Positions 47,942 to 56,480 of a stretch of DNA of 64,000 nucleotides are shown piece after piece. Source of the stretch: Kaistia defluvii (lineage in GTDB: Bacteria; Pseudomonadota; Alphaproteobacteria; Rhizobiales; Kaistiaceae); NCBI RefSeq assembly GCF_026343955.1, contig NZ_JAPKNI010000007.1, forward strand, positions 1-64,000, written 5' to 3'. The position numbers and the translations under genes are program-made. Every line of letters starts with the position of its first letter. The stretch's first letter is position 1. The notes beneath the pieces were generated by a model. The model was not told the origin of the DNA, searched no databases, and was given only the letters and a program-made list of their open reading frames with translations.

Positions 47942-48934
47942 CTACGGAATCAGCACCACCGAGCCTGTCGTCTGCCGACCTTCCAGCGCGCGCTGGGCTT
48001 CGGCGGCGTCGGCGAGCCTGTAGGTCTGCGGTTCCGCCACGACGACCTTGCCCGACAGGATGACGTCGAACAGATCCTTCGCCGTCTCGACCAGTTCGCT
48101 CCGCTCCGCGACATAGCCGCCCAGCGACGGGCGCGTCGCGAACAGCGAGCCCTTCTGGTTCAGGATGCCGATCGAGAAGGGCGGCACCGCGCCGGAGGCG
48201 TTGCCGAATGAAACCCACATCCCGCGCCGCTTCAGGCAGTCGAGCGAGGCCGGGAACGTGTCCTTGCCGACCGAGTCGTAGACGACGTCGACCTTGGCGC
48301 CGCCGGTGATCTCCGCGACGCGTTCGACGAAATTCTCTGTGCGGTAGTTGATGACATGGTCGCAGCCGAGCTTGCGGGCGATTGCCGCCTTTTCCTCCGA
48401 GCCGACCGTGCCGATCACGGTGGCGCCCAGCGCCTTGGCCCACTGCGTGGCGATCTGGCCGACGCCGCCGGCGGCCGCGTGATAGAGGATGGTGTGGGCG
48501 GGGCCGACCTTGAACGTCTCGCGCAGAAGGTAGCGTGCGGTCATGCCCTTCAGCATCGACGAGGCGGCGATCTCGTCGCTGATGCCATCGGGGATGTGGA
48601 TCAGCCGGGCCGCCGGCGACAGGCGCGCCTCGGCATAGGAGCCCATCGGATCGGCATAGCCGACGCGGTCACCGACCTTGAACTCGGCGACGCCCTCGCC
48701 GACCGCCTCGACGACACCGACGCCCTCGCTGCCGAGCACGAAGGGGAACGGACCGGGCGCCGGATAGAGGCCGGTGCGGAAATAGGTATCGACGAAATTG
48801 AGGCCGATGGCCGTGTGGCGAAGGCGTACCTGGCCCGGTCCGGGGGCGCCGACCTCGACCTTGTCGAAGGAAAGCACCTCCGGTCCGCCATGCGAATGAA
48901 CCCGGATGGCGTGAACCTCGATCGCCTCGACCAT
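47942..48934 (-). CDS. qor: NADPH:quinone oxidoreductase, MDR family without zinc
   Basis: 330 residues. HSHGGPEVLSFDKVEVGAPGPGQVRLRHTAIGLNFVDTYFRTG is the quinone oxidoreductase N-terminus, YHAAAGGVGQIATQWAKALGATVIGTVGS the NADPH-binding loop. No zinc-binding cysteines, so it is of the crystallin/Qor type. Reduces quinones by one or two electrons with NADPH. ATG at 48932-48934 has AGGAG 7 bases upstream. The symbol is by family only. Confidence 0.9.
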   Translation of the reverse strand: MVEAIEVHAIRVHSHGGPEVLSFDKVEVGAPGPGQVRLRHTAIGLNFVDTYFRTGLYPAPGPFPFVLGSEGVGVVEAVGEGVAEFKVGDRVGYADPMGSYAEARLSPAARLIHIPDGISDEIAASSMLKGMTARYLLRETFKVGPAHTILYHAAAGGVGQIATQWAKALGATVIGTVGSEEKAAIARKLGCDHVINYRTENFVERVAEITGGAKVDVVYDSVGKDTFPASLDCLKRRGMWVSFGNASGAVPPFSIGILNQKGSLFATRPSLGGYVAERSELVETAKDLFDVILSGKVVVAEPQTYRLADAAEAQRALEGRQTTGSVVLIP

Positions 48935-49040
48935 GACCGTCTCCTGCTCTCTGCTATACCCCGCGCGGACGTCCAACAGGCGGGGCGCACGGGCGTGGAA
49001 TGAAGGAGGCCGGCGCTGCGGCCGGCCTCTTCCGCCCAGG

Positions 49041-50246
49041 CTATACCGACTCGGCGGCGGTGTCGCGGGCGCCATCCTTGGCCGGGATCCGCGTGCTGGC
49101 GGGCTTGCGCGGCCGCACTTCGCCGGAGAGAAGCAGGCTCATCAGGGTCGCAAGCAGCAGGGTCGCCATGCCCATCCGATAGCCGCCGACCTGGGCGACG
49201 AAGCCGACCATGGGTGGCCCGAGCAGGAATCCCGAGAAGGAGAGCAGCGACAGCGCCGCGACGTTGACGGCGGGCGGGCCCTCGCGCGAGGCCGCCGCCG
49301 TGACGGCGAGCGGGAAGACGATCGAAACGCCGAATCCGGTCGCGGCCGCGCCGACGATCACCATGAACGGGTTGATCGCGAACACCATGACCAGCAGGCC
49401 GACCAGCGCCACCGTGCAGCAGACGCGGGCCATCTGCATCGCGCCATAGCGCATGGAGAGCCAGTCGCCTACCAGGCGGCCAAACGCCATCACCAGGCTG
49501 AAGGCGGTCAGCGCATAGCCCGTCGTCGGCGGCGTGGCGCCGAAGACGTCGCGCAGATAGATGGCGCTCCAGTCGATGATCCCGCCTTCGACCAGCAGCA
49601 TGCCGAAGGCGAACAGGCAGAGCAGCACGATCTTCGGCGAAGGCAGAACGAAGGAGGATGTCTTGACCTTCGGCGCGTCGTCCTCGGCCGTCTCGATATG
49701 TGGCAGGCGCGACGCCAGCGCCTCGCCGATCACGAACACGCAGACCACGACCACGATCATGTGGATCTCGGGCGGCAGGTTGTAGGTGGCTGCGAGCGAT
49801 CCCGTGATGCTGCCGCCCATCAGGCCGAAGCTCCAGAAAGCATGGCAGCGCGACATGACCGTGCGGCCGATGGTGCGGCCGATCCGGTCCGCCGTGACGT
49901 TGAGAGCGACCTCCAGCGGGCCCATGCCGAGACCGACCAGGACGAGCGCGAAGAACAGCAGCGTCGGCGTGGGCGCGAAGCCCGGCAGCAGCAACGGCAC
50001 GAGCAGCAGCGGGAAGCCGATCTTGATCGCGCGGCGCGGCCCGAGCCATTCGACGACGGCGCCGGAGAACGCCATCGAGGTGACGAGACCGATCGGGACG
50101 CCGAGCAGGCAGATCGCCAGGGTCGCCGGGTCCATTCCGAGCTTGTGCTGGACGTCCGGAATACGGATCAGCCAGTTCGCCATCGAGCTGGAATAGAAGA
50201 AGAACAGCGCCATGATGAGGCGAGCGGACGCGAAGGAAAGGCCCAT
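49041..50246 (-). CDS. MFS transporter
   Basis: 401 residues with twelve predicted hydrophobic segments. The N-terminal half has FFFYSSSMANWLIRIPDVQHKLGMDPATLAICLLGVPIG and GMGPLEVALNVTADRIGRTIGRTVMSRCHAFWSFGLMGGSITG, typical of the YbjJ/fucose-permease-like branch. Substrate and direction are unknown. Its upstream region holds a 16-bp perfect palindrome. It ends 106 bases before the quinone oxidoreductase start. Confidence 0.88.
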   Translation of the reverse strand: MGLSFASARLIMALFFFYSSSMANWLIRIPDVQHKLGMDPATLAICLLGVPIGLVTSMAFSGAVVEWLGPRRAIKIGFPLLLVPLLLPGFAPTPTLLFFALVLVGLGMGPLEVALNVTADRIGRTIGRTVMSRCHAFWSFGLMGGSITGSLAATYNLPPEIHMIVVVVCVFVIGEALASRLPHIETAEDDAPKVKTSSFVLPSPKIVLLCLFAFGMLLVEGGIIDWSAIYLRDVFGATPPTTGYALTAFSLVMAFGRLVGDWLSMRYGAMQMARVCCTVALVGLLVMVFAINPFMVIVGAAATGFGVSIVFPLAVTAAASREGPPAVNVAALSLLSFSGFLLGPPMVGFVAQVGGYRMGMATLLLATLMSLLLSGEVRPRKPASTRIPAKDGARDTAAESV

Positions 50247-50308
50247 TCCGGACTCTGTCGTTGCTGGGTGGTGGACGCAGCCGGGACCGCGTGGATGGAT
50301 GCGCCATC

Positions 50309-50324
50309 CGGGCGTATACGCCCG
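50309..50324 (-). promoter_or_regulatory. 16-bp perfect palindrome upstream of the MFS gene
   Basis: CGGGCGTATACGCCCG is self-complementary over all 16 bases and lies 63 bases before the MFS start codon. Immediately beside it is GGATGG-N5-CCATCC (50293-50309). Position and symmetry suggest an operator for a dimeric repressor, not encoded next to it. Confidence 0.5.
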
Positions 50325-50382
50325 CCAAAAGGGGGAAATCCCTTGTACAGGCGCCCCCTACCCCATGCAACCGATTCTAGAA

Positions 50383-50405
50383 CCGATTCAATCGGCCGGA
50401 TCCGG
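50383..50405. other. Tandem small palindromes after the terC stop codon
   Basis: CCGATT-C-AATCGG (50383-50395) directly abuts the palindrome CCGGATCCGG (50396-50405), 15 bases past the terC stop. In the terC transcript these could form terminator-like hairpins, but no T-run follows. Confidence 0.35.
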
Positions 50406-50419
50406 ACAAAAACGCCCTG

Positions 50420-51142
50420 TCAGGACGTCTTCTTGCGGTTTCGCTGCGCAACCACGTTGAGAACCTCCACCAGGGTGGAAAAGGCCATCGCCGCGTAGAG
50501 GTAGCTGCGCGGGATGTGGAAGCCGATGCCATCGGCGATGAGCGCCGCGCCGATCATCAGCAGGAAGGCCAGGGCCAGCATCTTGGTGGTCGGGTGGTGC
50601 TCGATGAAGTGCGAGATCGGGCCGGAAGCGATGTACATGACGATCATCGCGACGATGACCGCTGCGATCATGATCTCGAGATGCTCCGCCATGCCGATCG
50701 CGGTGATGATCGAATCGACCGAGAAGACGATGTCGATGACGATGATCTGCGAGACGATGGCGGCGAAACCGGCCGTGATCGGGCCGGACGCGCCGTCCCC
50801 CTCGCCCTCGACGCCCTTATGGATCTCGTGCGTCGCCTTGTAGACAAGGAACAGGCCACCGGCGAGCAGGATCAGGTCGCGCCATGAGAAGGGGTGGTCG
50901 AACAGGGTGAAGACAGGCTGGGTCAGGCCGACGAGATAGGCCAGCACCATCAGCAGCAGGATGCGGAACACCAGCGCCAGCCCAAGGCCGATCTGGCGGG
51001 CGCGCTTGGCCTGATGTGCCGGCAACCGCGCGACGAGGACCGAGATGAAGACGATGTTGTCGATGCCGAGGACGATTTCCATGACGGAAAGGGTCAGGAA
51101 ACTGGCCCATGCGGCCGGCTGGAAGAGGAGATCGACGTTCAT
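50420..51142 (-). CDS. TerC/Alx-family integral membrane protein
   Basis: About 240 residues, seven or so membrane helices. SVMEIVLGIDNIVFISVLVARLP and IVIDIVFSVDSIITAIGMAEHLEIM carry the two acidic motifs (GxDN and SxDS) that define TerC/Alx transporters, now linked to manganese export in several bacteria. ATG at 51140-51142 is used; the frame runs on upstream into the antisense of the next gene. It follows pcs by 17 bases, so the two may be co-transcribed. Confidence 0.9.
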   Translation of the reverse strand: MNVDLLFQPAAWASFLTLSVMEIVLGIDNIVFISVLVARLPAHQAKRARQIGLGLALVFRILLLMVLAYLVGLTQPVFTLFDHPFSWRDLILLAGGLFLVYKATHEIHKGVEGEGDGASGPITAGFAAIVSQIIVIDIVFSVDSIITAIGMAEHLEIMIAAVIVAMIVMYIASGPISHFIEHHPTTKMLALAFLLMIGAALIADGIGFHIPRSYLYAAMAFSTLVEVLNVVAQRNRKKTS

Positions 51143-51159
51143 CTGGCGCGGCGCCTTGG

Positions 51160-51861
51160 TTAGGTTTTCTGGGGCAGGCGGAAGCGCGTGGCCTGCAGCA
51201 CCGCGCCGATAAAGGTCAGATAGATGGTCGTGAGCCCCAGACCCGCCAGCACGAGCGGGTTCGGCCGGAGCTGGGCAAAGACCGCGAGCAGGGAAAAGAC
51301 CGACCAGGCCAGCGTCACCAGGAGCGTCAGCGGCCGCAGCCGCTTCACCCGGACCGGGTGGACGAATTCGACCGGCGAGAAGGTCAGCGCCGCCAGCGCC
51401 ACGATGACAACCACGGAAAAGATCGGCGATGGCGCGAACACCATCAGCACGAACACCACCATGTTCCACACCGCCGGAAAGCCGCGGAAGCCATATTCGC
51501 GCGTCTTCATCCGCGTATCCGCGAAATACAACGCGCCGATGACGGCAACGAGAATGCCGGCGGGCGCCGCCAGCGAAGGCGGCATCAGGTCCGAACGCGC
51601 CAGGATCAGGGCGGGAATGAAGACATAGGTCGTGTAGTCGATCACCATGTCGAGGATCGCGCCATCGAACCACGGCACCCGCTCGCCAACGCGAAAGCCG
51701 CGCGCCAGCGGGCCGTCGACGGCATCGACGAACAGCGCCGCTCCGAGCCAGATGAAAACCTCGACCCATGCGCCGCGCAGGACGGCAAGCGCCGCCAGCA
51801 TCGCGAATCCGGCACCGCTCGCCGTAAGGAGATGAACGGCCCAAGTCTTCGTCGTCGGCAT
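51160..51861 (-). CDS. pcs: Phosphatidylcholine synthase
   Basis: About 233 residues, CDP-alcohol phosphotransferase family membrane protein. The motif reads DGPLARGFRVGERVPWFDG, then ILDMVIDY, with DG-x2-AR and two later Asp as required, and the rhizobial Pcs pattern (FRGFPAVWNMVVFVL, SPVEFVHPVRVKRLRPLT). It joins choline and CDP-diacylglycerol to phosphatidylcholine in one step, a pathway of alphaproteobacterial symbionts and pathogens. ATG at 51859-51861 has GGGGAG about 5 bases upstream; an in-frame GTG 18 bases up is less likely. Confidence 0.94.
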   Translation of the reverse strand: MPTTKTWAVHLLTASGAGFAMLAALAVLRGAWVEVFIWLGAALFVDAVDGPLARGFRVGERVPWFDGAILDMVIDYTTYVFIPALILARSDLMPPSLAAPAGILVAVIGALYFADTRMKTREYGFRGFPAVWNMVVFVLMVFAPSPIFSVVVIVALAALTFSPVEFVHPVRVKRLRPLTLLVTLAWSVFSLLAVFAQLRPNPLVLAGLGLTTIYLTFIGAVLQATRFRLPQKT

Positions 51862-52049
51862 GAGGCTCCCCTGCTGCACCGGCCGCCAGGAGATGGGAGC
51901 CGCATCCAGCGCCTTTGGCTGTATGGACTGTCGATACGTGCAGAACGGCTTACTGGCAATAGCCTCTGCGGCGTCATGACCTGCGACATCTGACAGGATT
52001 GCCCCTCCCCAGCACCTCGATCACCATGCCGGCAACTCGGGAGACCCGC

Positions 52050-52487
52050 ATGATCGGCTTTTCGCCCATATCCGCGACCATCGGAGGCGCCTTGATCGGC
52101 GCGGCCGCTGGCTTGCTATGGATCGTCAATGGCCGCATCGCCGGCATCTCCTCCATATTCGGCGCGGCCCTGTCTCCACGTCTCGACCATGGCGCGTGGC
52201 GGCTGCTGTTTCTCGTCGGTCTCCCGCTCGGCGCCGCGATCGGCGTAGCCGTCGCGCCGCATCTGATTTCCGACGCGTCGCCGGCCATGCCGAGCCTCGG
52301 AATCGGTCGCTACGAATTGGCCGCTTCCGGGCTTCTCGTCGGAATCGGCACGGCGCTGGCGCGCGGCTGCACCTCGGGCCACGGCGTCTGCGGGCTGGCG
52401 CGGCTGTCGGTTCGCTCGATCGTAGCCGTCCTTGTCTTCATGCTCTCCGCCATCGCCACCGTCTATCTCGTGAGGCACGGGCTTTGA
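52050..52487 (+). CDS. YeeE/YedE-family membrane protein, first half
   Basis: 145 residues, four hydrophobic helices. ALARGCTSGHGVCGLARLSVRS holds the conserved Cys motif of the YeeE/YedE (TsuA-like) family, which imports thiosulfate or related sulfur species. GGGAGA six bases before ATG 52050. It is paired with a second half-length protein whose start overlaps its stop codon. Confidence 0.88.
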   Translation: MIGFSPISATIGGALIGAAAGLLWIVNGRIAGISSIFGAALSPRLDHGAWRLLFLVGLPLGAAIGVAVAPHLISDASPAMPSLGIGRYELAASGLLVGIGTALARGCTSGHGVCGLARLSVRSIVAVLVFMLSAIATVYLVRHGL

Positions 52488-52960
52488 TCGCGCGACCCAC
52501 CGCGTTTTATGGCGGCGCGCTCGCCTCGGGGCTGCTGTTCGGTCTCGGGCTGGCGATCTCCGGCATGATCTATCCGGCCAAGGTGAAGGCCTTCCTCGAT
52601 ATAGGGGCCATCGCCACGGGGGGCTGGGACCCGAGCCTTGCCTTCGTTCTCGCATCGGCCGTGCTGGTCAGCATGGCGGCCATCCGCATCGCGCACCGCC
52701 ACCGGCATCCGCTCGCGGCCTCGACCTTCTCCGGTCCGGCAGCCCGGCGCGTCGATTCCCCGCTGGTGCTCGGTTCGGTCCTGTTCGGGATCGGCTGGGG
52801 CCTCTCCGGCTTGTGCCCGGGCCCTGCGATCGCCAATATCGCCTTCGCGCTGCCCGACATATTGATCTTTCTCGTCGCGATGGCGATTGGTGCCCTGGCC
52901 GTCCGGCTGGTCCGGAGCCGATCGAACCCAGGCGATTCAAGAACGCAGGCCCAGTCATGA
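52484..52960 (+). CDS. YeeE/YedE-family membrane protein, second half (DUF6691)
   Basis: 158 residues with four or so helices. FYGGALASGLLFGLGLAISGMIYPAKVKAFLDI and LFGIGWGLSGLCPGPAIANIAF are typical of the DUF6691 partner, again with a single Cys in the pore motif. Start TTG at 52484 overlaps the previous stop (TTGA) with GAGG upstream; no in-frame ATG lies near. The two halves should form one sulfur-compound transporter. Its own stop overlaps the next start (ATGA). Confidence 0.85.
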   Translation: MIARPTAFYGGALASGLLFGLGLAISGMIYPAKVKAFLDIGAIATGGWDPSLAFVLASAVLVSMAAIRIAHRHRHPLAASTFSGPAARRVDSPLVLGSVLFGIGWGLSGLCPGPAIANIAFALPDILIFLVAMAIGALAVRLVRSRSNPGDSRTQAQS

Positions 52961-54117
52961 GTGATGATCTTCGCGATGTTGCCGTCGTCGGCGGCGGCCC
53001 GGCGGGGCTGGTTGCGGCCTTACTCGCACGTCGTCACGGCGCGTCGGTCACGCTGATCGCCCCTGAAGCACCACCGCGCGACGAGCGCACCGTTGCCATG
53101 CTTGGCGCCTCGGTCGAAATTCTCCAGGAAACCGGCATCTGGGCATCGCTGGAAGCGAAATCCGCGCCGCTGCGTACCATGCGAATCGTCGATGCGACGC
53201 GCCGCCTGATCCGGGCGCCGCTGGTCGAATTCCATGCGCATGAGGTCGGGCGCGAGGCATTCGGCTACAATATTCCGAACGCCGTGCTCATCGCGGCGCT
53301 CGATGAAGCGATCGAACAGGCCGGTATCGAACGGGTCACGGGGTTCGCATCGGAAATCCTGCCATCGGAGGATTCGGTCCGCGTCGTGACCACCGATGGC
53401 GCAGCGGTGCGGACGAAACTTCTCGGCGCGGCGGATGGCCGGCGTTCCAAGGCCCGCGAAGCGGCTGGCCTCGCCGTCCGCAGCTGGTCCTATCCGCAGG
53501 CGGCACTGGTGGCGAACATCGCCCACAGCCGGCCGCACGACGATGTCTCGACGGAGTTCCACACCGAAACCGGCCCGTTCACCATCGTGCCGATGCCCGG
53601 CCTGCGCTCGGCGATCGTCTGCGTCGAAAGCGCTGCGGAAGCCGAGCGGCTGTCGAAACTCGACGACGAGGCGCTGGCGGCCGAATTCGAACGGCGCTCG
53701 CGCTCGATCGTCGGCAAGATCACGATTGCCGGCAACCGGCAGGTCTTCCCGCTTTCCGGCCAGACGGCGCGTCATTTCGCGGCCCGTCGCATCGCGCTGA
53801 TCGGCGAAGCGGCGCATGTGTTCCCGCCGATCGGCGCACAAGGGCTCAATCTGGGCCTGCGCGACGCGGCGGCCTTTGCTGGCGTGGTGCGCGACCATGG
53901 CGCCGATCCCGGCAGCGCCGAGGCGCTGTCCGCCTATGATCGCGCCCGGATCGGCGATGTCCTGTCGAGGACGACGGCGGTCGATGCGCTGAACCGCACC
54001 CTGCTGACCGACTTCCTGCCGGTCCAGGCCCTGCGCGGTGTCGGCCTCTACGCCATCGACCGTCTGCCGAAGCTGAAGCGCCTGGTGATGCGGCAAGGGC
54101 TTACGCCGCATCTTTGA
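52957..54117 (+). CDS. UbiH/UbiF/COQ6-type FAD-dependent monooxygenase
   Basis: 386 residues. FAD motifs VAVVGGGPAGLVAALLARRHGASV at the N-terminus, LGAADGRRSKAREAAGL (DG motif) and the GD-type motif RIALIGEAAHVFPPIGAQGLNLGLRDA. Class A flavin hydroxylases of this type hydroxylate ubiquinone precursors. Here the gene is translationally coupled (ATGA) to a sulfur-transport pair, which is unusual; it could still be the ubiquinone hydroxylase UbiL/UbiM-like enzyme of this organism. Role undecided. Confidence 0.85.
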   Translation: MSDDLRDVAVVGGGPAGLVAALLARRHGASVTLIAPEAPPRDERTVAMLGASVEILQETGIWASLEAKSAPLRTMRIVDATRRLIRAPLVEFHAHEVGREAFGYNIPNAVLIAALDEAIEQAGIERVTGFASEILPSEDSVRVVTTDGAAVRTKLLGAADGRRSKAREAAGLAVRSWSYPQAALVANIAHSRPHDDVSTEFHTETGPFTIVPMPGLRSAIVCVESAAEAERLSKLDDEALAAEFERRSRSIVGKITIAGNRQVFPLSGQTARHFAARRIALIGEAAHVFPPIGAQGLNLGLRDAAAFAGVVRDHGADPGSAEALSAYDRARIGDVLSRTTAVDALNRTLLTDFLPVQALRGVGLYAIDRLPKLKRLVMRQGLTPHL

Positions 54118-54218
54118 ACGACGTCGGCAAAGGGGCTTCGGGCGGCTATTTGGTCCGCAGAGGTTGACGCGGCCGGAACATCGTGGCTTTTGGCCAGCCC
54201 GTGACAAATGGACAGGCC

Positions 54219-54554
54219 ATGGTTCAGCCGCGTACAGCCAAATTCCAGATCGGACAAATCGTCCGCCACCGGAGCTTCCCGTTTCGGGGCGTTGTCTTCG
54301 ACGTCGATCCGGTCTTCTCGAACACGGAAGAATGGTGGGATGCGATCCCCGCCGATGCGCGCCCATCCCGAGACCAGCCCTTCTATCACCTGCTCGCCGA
54401 GAACGCCGATACCGAGTATGTCGCCTATGTCTCGGAGCAGAACCTGCTGGTCGACGATTCAGACGAGCCGCTGCGACACCCGCAGATCCGCGAGTATTTT
54501 TCCGAGCGTCGGGGCGACGTCTATGTGACCCGCAAGGTGGGTTCGCTGAATTAG
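54219..54554 (+). CDS. hspQ: Heat shock protein HspQ/YccV-like
   Basis: 111 residues. AKFQIGQIVRHRSFPFRGVVFDVDPVFSNTEEWWDAIP, QPFYHLLAENADTEYVAYVSEQNLLVDD and PEIF-like HPQIREYF are the family core. In E. coli HspQ binds hemimethylated oriC DNA and enhances Lon proteolysis. ATG 54219 is the first in frame that fits the domain; an ATG at 54183 would add twelve unrelated residues. Confidence 0.93.
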   Translation: MVQPRTAKFQIGQIVRHRSFPFRGVVFDVDPVFSNTEEWWDAIPADARPSRDQPFYHLLAENADTEYVAYVSEQNLLVDDSDEPLRHPQIREYFSERRGDVYVTRKVGSLN

Positions 54555-54582
54555 TGCGCGGTCATCGAGACGATGACGATGG

Positions 54583-54617
54583 TCCCCTTCACCTCTCGCC
54601 GAGGGTGAGGTGAAGGG
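54583..54617. repeat. Palindrome after hspQ
   Basis: Arms CCCTTCACCTC and GAGGTGAAGGG, 11 bp each, enclose a short GC-rich loop. The CACCTCTC/GAGGTGA sequence is like a shortened form of the palindromic repeats at 15672 and 47753. It lies between converging hspQ and deoR-type genes and may act as terminator. Confidence 0.6.
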
Positions 54618-54708
54618 AGTCCGCCCGCGCGCATGGTCCTCCCGGCCGGGATCCACAGACACCCGCCCCTGACCACAAGCTGCACAGCCGGGGCGACGAG
54701 CCCTCGCG

Positions 54709-55533
54709 CTACTCCCCGCAGACGATCACCTGCACCCCTGCCCGCTCCAGCGCGGCGGCCAGTTCCGGAGGCGGCTGGGCATCCGTGACGAGGCACTGGA
54801 TGTCGTCGAGTGGCGCGATGTTGGCGAAGGCCGTGATTCCGAACTTGCTCTGATCGGCCACCACGATGGTCCGGGACGCGACGCCGATCATGCCGGCGGT
54901 ATGCGCCGCCTCGTCCAGCTTGGTCATCGAGATGCCGGACGCGGAGACGCCGGAACAGCCGATCACCGCCGTATCGGCGTGAATGCCGGCGACCGCCGCG
55001 AAGCCGATCGCGCCGATCGTCACCTGGTAGTTGGGCCAGTATGATCCGCCGAGGATGTGGATCGACTGGATGCTGCCTTCCGGCACCACGGCCGGCAGGC
55101 GCAGATTGTTGGTGACGATGGTGAGGCTGCGCCGCCCGCCCAGCGCCGTCGCGAAGAAGCAGATCGTCGATCCGCCATTCAGGATCAGCGTTTCGTCGTC
55201 GCGGATAAGTTCGGAGGCCGCCAGCCCGATCCGCCGTTTTGCCTCGACATGCTCGTCCATGCGCAGACCCATGGTCGTGTCGACCCGGACGAGGCGATCC
55301 CTAGTCACCGCGCCGCCATGGGTGCGAACCAGCAGGGCGCGTCGTTCCAGAAGATCGAGGTCGCGGCGGACGGTATCGCGGGAAACCTCCAGCAGCGTGA
55401 CGAGTTCGGCGACGGTGGCCTGCCCGCGTTCCTGCAGATACTGGAGCAGCCGGCTATGGCGCAGGGCCGGCAACGCGCCGCCCGCGACCTCCGGTTCGGG
55501 CGGAACGGTGGTGTGCCTCTCGTCCTCGCTCAT
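54709..55533 (-). CDS. DeoR-family repressor of the sugar operon
   Basis: 274 residues. N-terminal HTH LLQYLQERGQATVAELVTLLEVSRDTVRRDLDLLERRALLVRTHGGAV and a DeoR sensor domain (LNGGSTICFFATALGGRRSLTIVTNNLRL, VIGCSGVSASGISM, ADQSKFG). Such proteins respond to a sugar phosphate. It is the last gene of the seven-gene operon, overlapping the kinase gene by four bases, so it is likely autoregulated and controls this pathway. Confidence 0.93.
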   Translation of the reverse strand: MSEDERHTTVPPEPEVAGGALPALRHSRLLQYLQERGQATVAELVTLLEVSRDTVRRDLDLLERRALLVRTHGGAVTRDRLVRVDTTMGLRMDEHVEAKRRIGLAASELIRDDETLILNGGSTICFFATALGGRRSLTIVTNNLRLPAVVPEGSIQSIHILGGSYWPNYQVTIGAIGFAAVAGIHADTAVIGCSGVSASGISMTKLDEAAHTAGMIGVASRTIVVADQSKFGITAFANIAPLDDIQCLVTDAQPPPELAAALERAGVQVIVCGE

Positions 55534-56480
55534 GATGCCTCCGGAAGCATAAGGCTGGCCGCACCGACAAGTCCGGCATTACGACCAAGCGCGGCCTGGA
55601 CCACCGGCACGTCCCGAAACGCCGCCATCGCCCGTTCGCCGATGGTGTGCCGGATGCGTTCCTGCATCATCGGCAGCAGGCTGCCGACCCCGCCGCCCAG
55701 GATCACCCGTTCCGGCGAATAGAGATGCAGCAGATTGGCAAGGCCGATGCCGAGCCAGCGGGCTTCCTCGTCCAGCAGATTCAGCGCCGGGCCGTCGCCC
55801 TGCCGGGCGGCTTCGGCGACATGCCTGCCGGTGATCGGATCGGGTCCCGCCAGCCGTCCGATCTCGGAGGCGCCGCCTGACGCCGCCAGCTGGCTCGCCT
55901 CGCGCGCCAGGGCCGTGCCCGAGGCAAAGGCCTCCCAGCAGCCGACGCCGCCACAGGCGCAGCGTACCGGCCGCTCGGAAATCGTCATGTGGCCGATCTC
56001 GCCGGCAAGGCCGCGCCGTCCATGCAGCAGATGCCCGTCGACGATCACCCCGCCGCCGATGCCGGTCGAGACGGTCACGAAGACCATGGACTGCGTGCCC
56101 TGCCCCGCACCAAACCGCCATTCGCCGAGCGCGGCCGCGTTGGCGTCGTTTTCCAGCCGTACGGCGCAGCCGAGGCGCTTGGACAGGATGGCGGCGAGCG
56201 GCACGTTGCGCCAGCCGACGAGTGTCGGCGCATCGACGACGATGCCCGCCTCGGGATCGAGCGGACCGGGCGCGCCGACGCCGAGGCCGATGATGTCCGC
56301 ATCCGGCGTCTCGGCCCGGACCCGCTCGAGCAGCGCCACCATCTGCGCGATGACGGCCTCGGGGCCGCCCTTTGCGTCGGTCGGCGTCGAGGCGAAGGCG
56401 GCGACGCGGCCGGTCGCCTCGACGACAGCGGCGCGCAGATCCGTGCCACCGAGATCGACGGCAAGCGCCGCGCGCGTCAT
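55530..56480 (-). CDS. ROK-family sugar kinase
   Basis: 316 residues. ATP-phosphate motif VDLGGTDLRAAVVEA, the catalytic Asp in LENDANAAALGEW, GEIGHMTI, and the ROK zinc motif CACGGVGCWEAFASG. Phosphorylates a hexose-type sugar with ATP. The ATG at 56478-56480 overlaps the stop of the epimerase gene; the longer frame upstream reads through other genes. Substrate probably the isomerised product of this pathway (for instance an allose- or allulose-like sugar), which is inference. Confidence 0.92.
   Translation of the reverse strand: MTRAALAVDLGGTDLRAAVVEATGRVAAFASTPTDAKGGPEAVIAQMVALLERVRAETPDADIIGLGVGAPGPLDPEAGIVVDAPTLVGWRNVPLAAILSKRLGCAVRLENDANAAALGEWRFGAGQGTQSMVFVTVSTGIGGGVIVDGHLLHGRRGLAGEIGHMTISERPVRCACGGVGCWEAFASGTALAREASQLAASGGASEIGRLAGPDPITGRHVAEAARQGDGPALNLLDEEARWLGIGLANLLHLYSPERVILGGGVGSLLPMMQERIRHTIGERAMAAFRDVPVVQAALGRNAGLVGAASLMLPEAS

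Noticed and set aside
50420-51844. Longer TerC start giving 474 residues
   Set aside because: The extra N-terminus is antisense or out of frame with pcs and unlike TerC; the ATG at 51140-51142 gives the normal family length.
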